64,000 nucleotides of DNA, from NCBI GenBank assembly GCA_016936015.1, contig JAFGPV010000091.1, positions 1 through 64,000 on the forward strand, given 5' to 3'. Source of the DNA: Pirellulales bacterium. Its GTDB lineage: Bacteria > Planctomycetota > Planctomycetia > Pirellulales > Thermoguttaceae. The notes below the pieces were generated by a model. The model saw only the letters and a program-made list of their open reading frames with translations, did not search any database and was not told the origin of the DNA. Each line of letters starts with the position of its first letter. Position 1 is the stretch's first letter. The position numbers were made by a program, and so were the translations under genes. Below, piece by piece: positions 48,648-58,288 of this stretch.

Positions 48648-50894
48648 ATGATGGATTCCTCCGCACTCGAACTCGCCCTCCTCCAACACGTGCTGCGCCG
48701 CAATTACCGGCCGGTCAAGCCAAAAGTGATCGCCAAGCAGTTGGGACTGTCGAAGACCGACGCCGCCGAGTTGAAACGGGCGGTCAAGCGGCTGGTCCGC
48801 CGGGGAAAGCTGGAATACGGCTCCAACCACCTGGTGCGGCCCGTCGAAAACAAGCCGTCGAGATCCGGGCGCGTGACGGGCGTGTTCCGTCGAACGGCGA
48901 AGGGGTTTGGTTTTGTAAGGCCGACGTCGGCGGACAGCGTGACGGAGAAAAAAACCGAGGACATCTACATTCCCGCCGAGCGCGCCGGCGACGCGGCAAG
49001 CGGCGATACGGTCGTGGTGCAGCTTGCCAAGCGCCGCGGCGGGGCGCCGGGGCCGCGGGGCGAGATTGTCGAGATTCTCCAGCGGCAGACGCACCAGTTC
49101 GTGGGCACCTATTTCGAGCAGGCCGGGTCGGCCTACGTGCAGGTCGACGGGACGCTGTTCGCCCAGCCGATCCGCGTCGGCGATCCCGGGGCGAAGAACG
49201 TCCGGACGGACGACAAGGTAGTCTTCGAGATGGTCCGCTTTCCCTCGCCCTACCGCGGCGGCGAAGGGGTGATCACCGAGGTGCTCGGCCCGCGGGGCAA
49301 ACCGGGCGTCGATACCCTCTCCATCCTCCGCGAATTCGATCTGCCCGAGACGTTTCCCGGGGACGTGTTGGAAGAGGCCCGGCGGCAGGCCGAGCAATTC
49401 GACGAGGGCGTGCCGGAGGGCCGCCTGGATCTGACCCAAGAGACGATCATCACGATCGATCCCGCGGACGCTCGGGATTTCGACGACGCGATTTCGCTAA
49501 CCCAGGGGGACAACGGCCATTGGCGACTGGGCGTCCACATTGCCGACGTGTCGCACTTCGTCCGCCCGAAGACGGCGTTGGACCGCGAGGCCCGGAATCG
49601 CGCCACCAGCGTCTACCTGCCCGACCGCGTGATTCCCATGCTGCCCGAGCTGATCTCGAACGGCTTGGCCAGCCTCCAGCCGGGAAAAGTCCGGCTGACA
49701 AAGAGCGCCTTCCTGGAATTCACGCCGGAGGGCGTCCGCGTGGATACGAAATTGCACAACGCGGCCATCCGCAGCGCTAAGCGGCTCAGCTACGAGCAGG
49801 TGGACGGTTTCCTGGAGAACCCCGAGGCGTGGCGGAAGAAACTGGGAGCCAAGGTCTCCGCGTTGCTGGACCGGATGCGCGGGCTGGCCCGGGTTCTGCG
49901 GCGGCGCCGGGAGCAGAAGGGCGCGTTGGAGTTGACCCTTCCGGAGGTCAAGATCGAACTGGACAAGAGCGGCCGGGTCTCCGGCGCCCGGGTGGTTCCT
50001 TACACCGAGAGCCACCAGATGATCGAGGAGTTCATGCTTTCGGCCAACGAGGCGGTAGCCGAGACGCTGCATGAAAAGGATTGGCCCTTCCTCCGCCGGG
50101 TGCACCAGCCGCCGACGCTCAAGAAGCTCCAGGACCTGACCGAGTTCGCTCGGGATTTAGGATATCAGGCCGAAAGTCTGCAAAACCGCTTCGCCCTGCA
50201 AAAACTGCTTCGGGAATCAGTCGGCCGGCCGGAACAGCACGCCCTGCACTACGCGGCGCTCCGCTCCTTGCAGCGGGCAGTCTACAGTCCCCGTGAAGAA
50301 GGCCACTTCGCCCTGGCCAGCGAGTGCTATTGCCATTTCACCTCGCCCATCCGCCGCTATCCGGATCTGACGGTCCATCGGTTGGTTGAGGCGTTGCTCC
50401 ATAAAACCGCGACCGGCGGTCGCGTTCCGCGGCGCGACCGCCGGTCGCGGCTTTCTGAACGTCCGGATTCCGCGGCGCTTTTCAACCTCGGGCAGCACTG
50501 CTCCGACCGCGAGCAGCAGGCCGAGGCGGCCGAACGGGAATTGACCAAGCTGAAGCTGCTGGCGTACCTGGTCGACCGGGTCGGCGAAGAGATGGACGCG
50601 GTGATCACCGGCGTGGAGAGCTTCGGCCTGTTCGTCGAGGGGCTGGAACTGCCGGCCGAGGGGCTGATCCGCATCGAGGCCCTGGCCGACGATTTTTATG
50701 CTTTCGACCGGGTTGCGCACACGCTGACCGGCCGCCGCGCCGGCAACGCCTACCGCCTGGGCGACCGGCTCCGTGTGGCCGTCGCCCGGGTCGATCTCGA
50801 GCGCCGCGAGTTGGACTTCCGTCCGGCGGGAAAGAAAAAAGCACATCCCTCGGCAAAATTGAAAAGAGGGATCAAACGCCGGAAAAAACGCTGA
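48648..50894 (+). CDS. rnr: Ribonuclease R
   Basis: 748 residues. An N-terminal winged helix (VLRRNYRPVKPKVIAKQLGLSKTDAAELKRAVKRL) is followed by cold-shock domains (VTGVFRRTAKGFGFVRP). The RNB nuclease domain holds the metal-binding Asp cluster DPADARDFDDAISL and the CYCHFTSPIRRYPDL motif. An S1 domain (VITGVESFGLFVEGLELPAEGLI) and a Lys-rich tail end it. RNase R degrades structured RNA 3' to 5'. Two ATG codons in a row begin right after the Fic stop, and no ribosome site is visible there. An 18-bp palindrome is inserted in frame between the RNB and S1 domains (50407-50450). Confidence 0.95.
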   Translation: MMDSSALELALLQHVLRRNYRPVKPKVIAKQLGLSKTDAAELKRAVKRLVRRGKLEYGSNHLVRPVENKPSRSGRVTGVFRRTAKGFGFVRPTSADSVTEKKTEDIYIPAERAGDAASGDTVVVQLAKRRGGAPGPRGEIVEILQRQTHQFVGTYFEQAGSAYVQVDGTLFAQPIRVGDPGAKNVRTDDKVVFEMVRFPSPYRGGEGVITEVLGPRGKPGVDTLSILREFDLPETFPGDVLEEARRQAEQFDEGVPEGRLDLTQETIITIDPADARDFDDAISLTQGDNGHWRLGVHIADVSHFVRPKTALDREARNRATSVYLPDRVIPMLPELISNGLASLQPGKVRLTKSAFLEFTPEGVRVDTKLHNAAIRSAKRLSYEQVDGFLENPEAWRKKLGAKVSALLDRMRGLARVLRRRREQKGALELTLPEVKIELDKSGRVSGARVVPYTESHQMIEEFMLSANEAVAETLHEKDWPFLRRVHQPPTLKKLQDLTEFARDLGYQAESLQNRFALQKLLRESVGRPEQHALHYAALRSLQRAVYSPREEGHFALASECYCHFTSPIRRYPDLTVHRLVEALLHKTATGGRVPRRDRRSRLSERPDSAALFNLGQHCSDREQQAEAAERELTKLKLLAYLVDRVGEEMDAVITGVESFGLFVEGLELPAEGLIRIEALADDFYAFDRVAHTLTGRRAGNAYRLGDRLRVAVARVDLERRELDFRPAGKKKAHPSAKLKRGIKRRKKR
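50407..50450. repeat. In-frame palindromic element inside rnr
   Basis: Perfect 18-bp arms (50407-50424 and 50433-50450) with an 8-nt loop, translated as TGGRVPRRDRRS. The same core occurs after rpmG. RNase R does not normally have this Arg-rich loop between the RNB and S1 domains. Confidence 0.75.
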
Positions 50895-51023
50895 AGCCTG
50901 ATCGTTGAAACGGTTTCTTCCCCCCTCTGTCCAGCAGCGACTATTTCGCTACAATGACGTTTTTTCCGTGCCGGCTGAACTCTTTCTTCAGCCGCTTTCT
51001 GAGCCTGATTTGACGATTTGACC

Positions 51024-52190
51024 ATGACTACGCCCATCCGTCATTTACTGAAGACTCCCCTCTACGACTGGCACGTGGCCCACGGCGGGCGGATGGTGGA
51101 TTTCGCCGGGTGGGCGATGCCCGTGCAATATGCTTCGATCATCGAGGAGCACAACGCCACCCGGTCGGCCGTGGGGATGACCGACATCTCGCACATGGGC
51201 CGGCTGCGGTTCGAGGGGCCGGGGGCCGCCGTGTTCCTGGCCGAACTGCTGACCCGCCGCGTGGCCGACATGGCCCTCGGACAGATCCGCTACTCGCTGG
51301 TGACCAACGACCAGGGCGGCATCCTCGACGACGTGTTGGTCGGCTACTATCACAACGAAATGGGCCAGCCGTTTTACGTCCTGGTGGTCAACGCCTCGAA
51401 CCGCGCGATGATCGTCCGTTGGATCCACGAACACTTGTCGCCCGAGCGGGCCAACCGGCCCCGCGAGGAGATCGTCTTCTCCGACGTCAGCGACCTCTGG
51501 GCGATGTTCGCCATCCAAGGTCCCCGGGCCAAGGACCTCTTGCAGCCGTTTGTCGACGAAGACCTCGAATCGATGAAATACTACCGCGGCGCGTTGGTGC
51601 ACATTTTCCATCCGGCGGCGCGGCGTCAGGGCGGGATCATCAGCCGCACCGGCTATACCGGCGAAGACGGATTTGAACTGTCGCTGGGCGCCGGCATCGC
51701 CTGCGGCGTGTGGGAGGCCCTGATGGAAGCGGGAAAATCGGTCGGCGCCGTCCCCACCGGTCTGGGCGCCCGCGACACCCTCCGCCTGGAAGCCGGGATG
51801 CCGCTCTACGGGCACGAGATTTCGGAGCAGATCGATCCGTTCCGGGCGGGACTGGGATCGGCGTGTTACCTAACCGGCTACAATTTTCCCGGCCGCGACG
51901 CCCTGCTGGCCCTGGAAAAACAGCCGCAACAACTCGTCCGCGTGGGCCTGGAAATGCTCGGCCGCCGGGTACCCCGGCAAGGTTGCGGCATACTGAAGGA
52001 CGGCCGGTCCGCGGGCGAAGTGACCAGCGGCTCGTTCTCGCCGACTTTAAAAAAACCGATCGCCATGGGCTACGTCCCCCCGGAACTGGCCGCTCCGGAG
52101 ACCAAAGTGGAAATCGACGTCCGCGGCACGCACGAACCTGCCCGGGTTGTCCCCCTGCCCTTTTACAGCCGGAAGAAAACAAAAAAATAA
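51024..52190 (+). CDS. gcvT: Glycine cleavage system T protein (aminomethyltransferase)
   Basis: 388 residues from the ATG at 51024 (a TTG two codons earlier also exists). The family pattern is clear: LYDWHVAHGGRMVDFAGWAMPVQY, VGMTDISHMGRLRFEGPGA, the conserved ISRTGYTGEDGFEL, GLGARDTLRLEAGMPLYGHEI and a C-terminal GEVTSGSFSPTLKKPIAMGYV. It transfers the methylene group from the H protein to tetrahydrofolate. It is the first gene of the gcvT-H-PA-PB group. The C-terminus ends in a basic KKTKK. Confidence 0.95.
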   Translation: MTTPIRHLLKTPLYDWHVAHGGRMVDFAGWAMPVQYASIIEEHNATRSAVGMTDISHMGRLRFEGPGAAVFLAELLTRRVADMALGQIRYSLVTNDQGGILDDVLVGYYHNEMGQPFYVLVVNASNRAMIVRWIHEHLSPERANRPREEIVFSDVSDLWAMFAIQGPRAKDLLQPFVDEDLESMKYYRGALVHIFHPAARRQGGIISRTGYTGEDGFELSLGAGIACGVWEALMEAGKSVGAVPTGLGARDTLRLEAGMPLYGHEISEQIDPFRAGLGSACYLTGYNFPGRDALLALEKQPQQLVRVGLEMLGRRVPRQGCGILKDGRSAGEVTSGSFSPTLKKPIAMGYVPPELAAPETKVEIDVRGTHEPARVVPLPFYSRKKTKK

Positions 52191-52197
52191 AGTCGTT

Positions 52198-52262
52198 TAG
52201 CCCGGGCACTTGTGCCCGGCGGTAACCGACGAGTTACACCGGCCGCAAGCGGCCGGTCTATA
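52198..52262. repeat. Double-hairpin repeat between gcvT and gcvH
   Basis: Two perfect hairpins, ccgggcac-tt-gtgcccgg (52202-52219) and ccggccgc-aa-gcggccgg (52239-52256), begin with tag and end with cta like other elements in this window. They may attenuate transcription between the two gcv genes. Confidence 0.6.
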
Positions 52263-52306
52263 CGGTGGACAAACAACCGTTTTTTTATTGAAGAAAGGAT
52301 CCGCCC

Positions 52307-52708
52307 GTGAACCCGCAGGATTTGTTGTACACGAAAACCCATGAATGGGCCCGCGTCGAGACGTCTTCCGCGGGCGAGAAAATCGCCACGGTGGGAATCA
52401 CCACCTTCGCCTACGAACTGCTGACCGATCTGGTGTTCGTGGCCCTGCCCGAGGTCGGCAGAACCGCCCAGGCCGAGACGCCCGTCGGCGAGATCGAATC
52501 GGTCAAGGCGGTCAGCGATTTCAACAGTCCCGTCGACGGCGAAGTGGTCGAGGTCAACGCCGAGGTCCCCAATAATCTGGACAAACTCTCTCAGGACCCC
52601 TACGGCCGCTGGTGGTTCATGAAAATCAAGATCACCGACGAGACGTGCTTGAAAAACCTTATGGACGCCGCCGCTTACGAGAAGCAATGCGCGGAAGAAC
52701 ACAGTTAA
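52307..52708 (+). CDS. gcvH: Glycine cleavage system H protein
   Basis: 133 residues starting at GTG 52307, after AAAGGA. The lipoyl Lys is in EIESVKAVSDFNSPVDGEV; YTKTHEWARVE and VGITTFAYELLTDLVFVALPEVG are typical. The lipoate arm carries the aminomethyl group between the P, T and L proteins. Length suits the family. Confidence 0.95.
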   Translation: MNPQDLLYTKTHEWARVETSSAGEKIATVGITTFAYELLTDLVFVALPEVGRTAQAETPVGEIESVKAVSDFNSPVDGEVVEVNAEVPNNLDKLSQDPYGRWWFMKIKITDETCLKNLMDAAAYEKQCAEEHS

Positions 52709-52853
52709 AGCAAATGACGAATGACGAAATCTGAATGACGAAAGAATGACGAAGTCCGAATGACGAATGCCCCGGGTTTTTCGTCCTTAGGTTTTCGGAT
52801 TTCTTTCGTCATTCGTCCTTCGACATTCGTCATTCCTCCCTCCCCCCTCCCCC
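52709..52853. repeat. GACGAA-type dispersed inverted repeat
   Basis: The left half has repeated aatgacgaa units, and the right half has their complement (ttcgtcattcg), around a ccccgggtttttcg centre, so the whole can fold back. The same repeat type lies at 31546-31661. The six-frame translations (for example RHSDFVIRHLL) are a phrase I associate with repeats in planctomycete genomes. Confidence 0.7.
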
Positions 52854-54194
52854 ATGCCCTACTTTCCCAACACTCCCGCCGACCGCCGGGCGATGCTGGA
52901 GTCCATCGGGGCGGCGTCGCTGGACGAACTGTTTGCGATGGTCCCACCCGAACTGCGGCTGGGCCGCGATCTCCGCCTGCCGCCGGCCCTGGGCGAAATG
53001 GAATTGACCGCCCATCTAACCGGACTGGCCGGCAGGAATCTCTCGGCCGCCTGCGTCCCCTGTTTCCTCGGCGGCGGGTGCTACGACCACTTCATCCCCG
53101 CGGTGGTCGACGTCGTTTCCGGCCGCAGCGAGTTCTACACTTCCTACACGCCCTACCAGGCCGAGGCCGCCCAGGGCAACTTGCAGGCGCTGTTCGAGTA
53201 TCAGACGCTGATTGCCGAACTGACGGGCATGGACGTCTCGAACTCCAGCCTCTACGACGGCGGCAGCGCCACGGCCGAGGCCGTGCTGATGGCCTTAAGC
53301 CTCACGCAGCGCAGCGGCCGAGTGGTTACGGCCGAGAGCCTCCATCCCGAGTACCGCCAAGTGCTGAGGACGTATCTGGCCAATTTCAACACCGAAATCG
53401 TCGAGCTTCCCGCCGACGACGGCGCCACGGCGCCGGAGGACGTCGAACGGGCCGTCAACGATCAGACCGCCTGCGTGGTCGTGCAACATCCGAACTTTTT
53501 CGGCTGTCTGGAAGAGGTCGAGGCGATGGCGGAGATTGCCCATCGGGCCGGGGCGATGTTCATGGTGGTCTTCGATCCGATCAGCCTGGGACTTCTCAAG
53601 CGGCCGGGCGACTATGGGGCGGATATTGCCGTGGCCGAGGGCCAGTGCCTCGGCAACCCGATGGCCTATGGCGGGCCGTACCTGGGGATCCTGACTTGCC
53701 GCGAAAAATTCCTCCGCCGGCTGCCGGGGCGGATCGTCGGCCAGACGCTCGACCGCCGCGGCAAGCGGTGCTGGGTCCTGACGCTCCAGACCCGCGAACA
53801 GCACATCCGCCGCGACCGGGCCACCAGTAACATCTGCACCAACCAAGGACTCTTCGCACTCCGCGCGGCCGTGTACCTCTCGCTGATGGGACCGTCCGGC
53901 ATGCGTCAAGTGGCGGAGCTTTGCCTCCAGAAATCCCGCTACGCCCTGGAACAACTCACCGCCGGGGCGAAATTGTCGAAGGTGTTCGACCGCCCGACGT
54001 TCAAGGAATTCGTCGTCCGCGTGAAAGACGGCCAAGTGGATGCATTGCTGGCAAAGGCCCAAGAAGAATACCTCCTGGCCGGCGTGCCGTTGAAACGGTG
54101 GTATCCCCAACTAGCCGATTGTTTGCTGATTGCCGTGACGGAGAAGCGCACGAAGGAGGAAATCGACCGGTTGGATTCTATCCTCAATACTTGA
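52854..54194 (+). CDS. gcvPA: Glycine dehydrogenase (decarboxylating) subunit 1
   Basis: 446 residues with the P-protein alpha-subunit pattern: FLGGGCYDHFIPAVVD, FYTSYTPYQAEAAQGNLQALFEYQTLIAELTGMDVSNSSLYDGGSATAEA and CVVVQHPNFFGCLEEVEAMAEIAH. With GcvPB it forms the two-subunit P protein that decarboxylates glycine using pyridoxal phosphate, which is bound on the B subunit. No ribosome site precedes the ATG at 52854 because the repeat lies directly upstream. Confidence 0.95.
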   Translation: MPYFPNTPADRRAMLESIGAASLDELFAMVPPELRLGRDLRLPPALGEMELTAHLTGLAGRNLSAACVPCFLGGGCYDHFIPAVVDVVSGRSEFYTSYTPYQAEAAQGNLQALFEYQTLIAELTGMDVSNSSLYDGGSATAEAVLMALSLTQRSGRVVTAESLHPEYRQVLRTYLANFNTEIVELPADDGATAPEDVERAVNDQTACVVVQHPNFFGCLEEVEAMAEIAHRAGAMFMVVFDPISLGLLKRPGDYGADIAVAEGQCLGNPMAYGGPYLGILTCREKFLRRLPGRIVGQTLDRRGKRCWVLTLQTREQHIRRDRATSNICTNQGLFALRAAVYLSLMGPSGMRQVAELCLQKSRYALEQLTAGAKLSKVFDRPTFKEFVVRVKDGQVDALLAKAQEEYLLAGVPLKRWYPQLADCLLIAVTEKRTKEEIDRLDSILNT

Positions 54195-54215
54195 CCTCGT
54201 CCCTGGGAGATTGCA

Positions 54216-54716
54216 TTGCCAAGATTTCTCGTGGCCCGATTTCGAGAAGATTCCATCAAGGAATTCCGAAATGCGGCTTCATTCCGGTTTGCGGAAGGAT
54301 TGCATCTGTCAACCGCAGGACACAGGTCGGCAGCAATCTATCTATGGGGATATTCCGTAGAAATGATTCTCAAGGCAGGTTGGTTTTCTTATCAAGGATT
54401 CCAAAACGACCAAGCGATTCAAAGAAGCGATCTACTCAAAGCCCAAACCATTGCTCAAAATCTTGGCATTCCCTGGAGAAAAGGCGATCTACACAATATT
54501 GTCAACTGGGCAGAATTATTGAAACAGGATAGAATGACATCAGGAAGAGGTTACACGGATCCCGCCTTTGGCCTGAGTTTGATTCAACATAGTCAAACAG
54601 TTTTTTCCCTCTGGCGCGAGTGGATACGTTACAAAGCCAATCGGGCTTACCCTTATGAGGTGAAAGCCGTTGCTTCCTCAGCAAATTGGTTTCTCTCGAA
54701 TTCGACGCAATTATAG
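54216..54716 (+). CDS. HEPN-like small protein in a foreign cassette
   Basis: 166 residues from a TTG at 54216 with GGGAG seven bases upstream; no ATG fits. The helical core FRNAASFRFAEGLHLSTAGHRSAAIYLWGYSVEMILKAGWFSY has the HEPN pattern (paired helices, E-x-x-LKA). I see no clear R-x4-6-H RNase motif, so RNase activity is doubtful. It is AT-richer than gcvPA. It starts 21 bp after the gcvPA stop and is followed closely by a second unknown gene on the same strand. A toxin-antitoxin or sensor role is inference. Confidence 0.55.
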   Translation: MPRFLVARFREDSIKEFRNAASFRFAEGLHLSTAGHRSAAIYLWGYSVEMILKAGWFSYQGFQNDQAIQRSDLLKAQTIAQNLGIPWRKGDLHNIVNWAELLKQDRMTSGRGYTDPAFGLSLIQHSQTVFSLWREWIRYKANRAYPYEVKAVASSANWFLSNSTQL

Positions 54717-54739
54717 TTCTCGATGAAGGAGAAAATATC

Positions 54740-55303
54740 ATGCCGCGAATCCATCGCCCTCTTAAGGAGATAGGAATCGACGAATATCAACTCGAACAAC
54801 AATTGACTGCGGAATTAGTGAAGGAAGGAGGTTGGGGCCAACCTCTGATTATTGAAGAACATCCGCCGGGATCAGGAAAATTTAGAGTCTATGTGATTTG
54901 GGATCAATGGGCGAATTGTCCACAAGAGATTCGCAATAAAATTATTTTTGAAGCGTACTCTAAAGCTTTAGGAAATGAATATCGACAGAACATCTACCTG
55001 GCCATGGGTTTGACGGTTTCCGAAGCCGTTGGGATTGGGATACTTCCTTATAAAATTGAGTGTCTCATAAAGGCAGAAGAAACAGAGAAATATAAAAAAT
55101 GTATAGATGCCATGCATGAGTTGGGGGCTTGGGAACGCAATAATCAGCCTGAATTGCGTTTTTCTTCCAGAGAAGATGCCGATCAAGCGTATGAAAAATT
55201 ACAAAAAAAGGTCCCTGGGTCACATTGGGCAATCGTTGTTGAGCAATCTCTTGTGGATCAATTAGATTTTACTTCGACGACGACAACCACTCCAGAAACT
55301 TAG
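54740..55303 (+). CDS. Unknown partner of the HEPN-like protein
   Basis: 187 residues from the ATG at 54740, after GAAGGAGA. Mixed alpha/beta: QLEQQLTAELVKEGGWGQPLIIEEHPPGSGKFRVYVIWDQW at the start, then ISEAVGIGILPYKIECLI-like strands. A C-terminal RFSSREDADQAYEKLQKKVPGSHWAIVVEQ follows, then a short Thr-rich tail. No family is recognised. It begins 24 bases after the HEPN-like stop and shares its low GC, so both probably came together. Confidence 0.55.
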   Translation: MPRIHRPLKEIGIDEYQLEQQLTAELVKEGGWGQPLIIEEHPPGSGKFRVYVIWDQWANCPQEIRNKIIFEAYSKALGNEYRQNIYLAMGLTVSEAVGIGILPYKIECLIKAEETEKYKKCIDAMHELGAWERNNQPELRFSSREDADQAYEKLQKKVPGSHWAIVVEQSLVDQLDFTSTTTTTPET

Positions 55304-55488
55304 GACGACTGATTTTTTGTGGGTGGGAGGAATCGCAAAAAATTTTCTTTTTTCGGGCCCCCTTAAGGGGGCCGAACGGAAAAGGAAAAATAAATGCTAT
55401 TTTCCGTCCCAGGCGTAAACGCCTGGGCTACATAAAAGCACGAGGACATTGTTCTATCCAACGATGGATGACCCACGATTGATAAATC
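55304..55488. repeat. Palindromes upstream of gcvPB
   Basis: An 18-bp perfect palindrome ggcccccttaagggggcc (55358-55375) and a hairpin cccaggcgt-aa-acgcctggg (55408-55427) fill the gap between the cassette and gcvPB. They may end the cassette transcript. Confidence 0.6.
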
Positions 55489-56940
55489 ATGCGCAACACC
55501 AAAGCGACTCAACTGCTGTTCGAACTCTCCCGGCCCGGTTGCCGGGCGGCACAGTTGCCGAAGTGCGACGTGCCGGAAAGACCGCTTACGGAACTGCTGC
55601 CGGCCGGGGCGATTCAATCAGAACCGGCCGGGCTGCCGGAACTCTCCGAGCCGGACGTGGTGCGGCACTTTGTCAACCTCTCGACATTGAACATGTCGGT
55701 CGATACGCACTTCTATCCGCTGGGATCCTGCACGATGAAGTACAATCCCAAGCGGAACGAGCGGCTGGCCTCGATGCCGGGGATGGTGGATTTGCATCCC
55801 TACCAGCCGGAATCGAGCGCCCAGGGTCTATTGGAAATCCTCTATCAATCACAAGAAATGCTGGCCGAGATAGCGGGCCTGCCGGCCGTGTCGTTGCAAC
55901 CGGCGGCCGGGGCACACGGCGAGATGACGGCCCTGCTGGTCGCCTCGGCGTATTTTCGCGACTTAGGCGAGAAGCGGACCACGGTGCTGATTCCCGACGC
56001 CGCCCACGGCACCAACCCGGCCAGCGCCATCATGGCCGGCTTCGGGGTCCAGCCCGTCCGGAGCACGGCCGAGGGACTGGTCGACGTGGAGGACCTCAAG
56101 AAACGACTCTCGCCGCAGACGGCCGTGTTCATGATTACCAATCCGAACACGCTCGGGCTGTTCGACGGGCAGATCGGCGAGATCACCCGGCGGGTCCACA
56201 AGGTCGGCGGTCTGGTGTATCTCGACGGGGCGAACATGAACGCCATCCTGGGCGTCACCCGGCCAGGCGATTTTGGGGCCGACCTGATGCACTACAATCC
56301 GCACAAGACGTTCAGCGGCCCGCACGGCGGCGGAGGCCCCGGCGCGGGGCCGATCGCCGTGACCGAAAAACTTGCCCCCTACCTGCCGACGCCGATTATC
56401 GTCAAGGACGGCGACCGATACCGGCTGGACGACGACCGGCCGAAGTCGATCGGCCGGGTGAAAACCTTTTTCGGCAACGTCGGCGTGCTGGTGCGGATGT
56501 ACTGCTACCTCCGGACGCACGGGCCGGAGGGTCTGCGGCGGGTGGCCGAGGACGCCGTACTAAACGCCAATTACCTGCTGGCCAAGATCAAGCATTTTCT
56601 GCCCGTCCCGCAGGGCGACCGCTGCATGCACGAGTTCGTGGCCTCGCCGACCAACCTGAAGGTGGAGAAGGGAATTTCGACGATGGACCTGGCCAAGCGA
56701 CTGTTGGACTACGGCTTCCACGCCCCGACGGTCTATTTCCCGTTGATCGTCAAGGAGGCGATGATGATCGAGCCGACGGAGACGGAGAGCCGGGCGACGT
56801 TGGACGCCTTCGCCGAGGCGTTGTTCCGCATCACCGAGGAACCGGCCGGCCTGCTGCACGAGGCCCCCCACACGACGCCGGTCAGCCGGCCGGACGAGGT
56901 GCTGGCCGCCCGGAAGCCGATTCTGCGGTGGAAACCCTAA
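55489..56940 (+). CDS. gcvPB: Glycine dehydrogenase (decarboxylating) subunit 2
   Basis: 483 residues. It has the P-protein beta-subunit pattern with the pyridoxal-phosphate Lys in MHYNPHKTFSGPHGGGGPGAG, LSTLNMSVDTHFYPLGSCTMKYNPK near the start, and IPDAAHGTNPASAIMAGF in the core. It works with GcvPA. The two subunit genes are normally adjacent; here 1.3 kb with two unrelated genes lies between them. The ATG at 55489 has only a weak ribosome site. Confidence 0.95.
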   Translation: MRNTKATQLLFELSRPGCRAAQLPKCDVPERPLTELLPAGAIQSEPAGLPELSEPDVVRHFVNLSTLNMSVDTHFYPLGSCTMKYNPKRNERLASMPGMVDLHPYQPESSAQGLLEILYQSQEMLAEIAGLPAVSLQPAAGAHGEMTALLVASAYFRDLGEKRTTVLIPDAAHGTNPASAIMAGFGVQPVRSTAEGLVDVEDLKKRLSPQTAVFMITNPNTLGLFDGQIGEITRRVHKVGGLVYLDGANMNAILGVTRPGDFGADLMHYNPHKTFSGPHGGGGPGAGPIAVTEKLAPYLPTPIIVKDGDRYRLDDDRPKSIGRVKTFFGNVGVLVRMYCYLRTHGPEGLRRVAEDAVLNANYLLAKIKHFLPVPQGDRCMHEFVASPTNLKVEKGISTMDLAKRLLDYGFHAPTVYFPLIVKEAMMIEPTETESRATLDAFAEALFRITEEPAGLLHEAPHTTPVSRPDEVLAARKPILRWKP

Positions 56941-56959
56941 AAAGCCGCTGGTGACTGTT

Positions 56960-57030
56960 TGTAGGAGGCGGCTCCTGCCGCCGATGAAACGGGAAAAAAT
57001 TGTCTTCGGCGGCAGGAGCCGCCTCCTACA
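56960..57030. repeat. 25-bp perfect inverted repeat
   Basis: Arms at 56960-56984 and 57006-57030 match perfectly with a 21-nt spacer. It lies between gcvPB and the convergent xer gene and may serve both as a terminator. Confidence 0.7.
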
Positions 57031-57033
57031 GCC

Positions 57034-58038
<1,005 letters not shown>

Positions 58039-58069
58039 GTTTTCTGTGGAAGCGATCTTGTATCCTCTC

Positions 58070-58134
58070 TAGCCGGCGGCTAACAGCCGCCGCGGGATTT
58101 TCCGCACTTCTCGGCGGCTGTTAGTCGCCGGCTA
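58070..58134. repeat. TAGCCGGCG-type inverted repeat
   Basis: Arms of 23 bp (58070-58092 and 58112-58134) with one mismatch. The same family is at 62004-62030. It lies in the divergent gap between xer and the HD nuclease gene. Confidence 0.7.
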
Positions 58135-58288
58135 TCGGCCTGTTATTGATTTCGACCGGAATTACCTTTCCACTTCAATCTCCCGGAAAAAGCCGGACTA
58201 ATACCCCCCTCCCTTGCTCTGCCTTTGTCGTTTTCGATACAATCCACATCACGTTGATGCGATTTCACTTGAACTTCCGGTGATTCCC

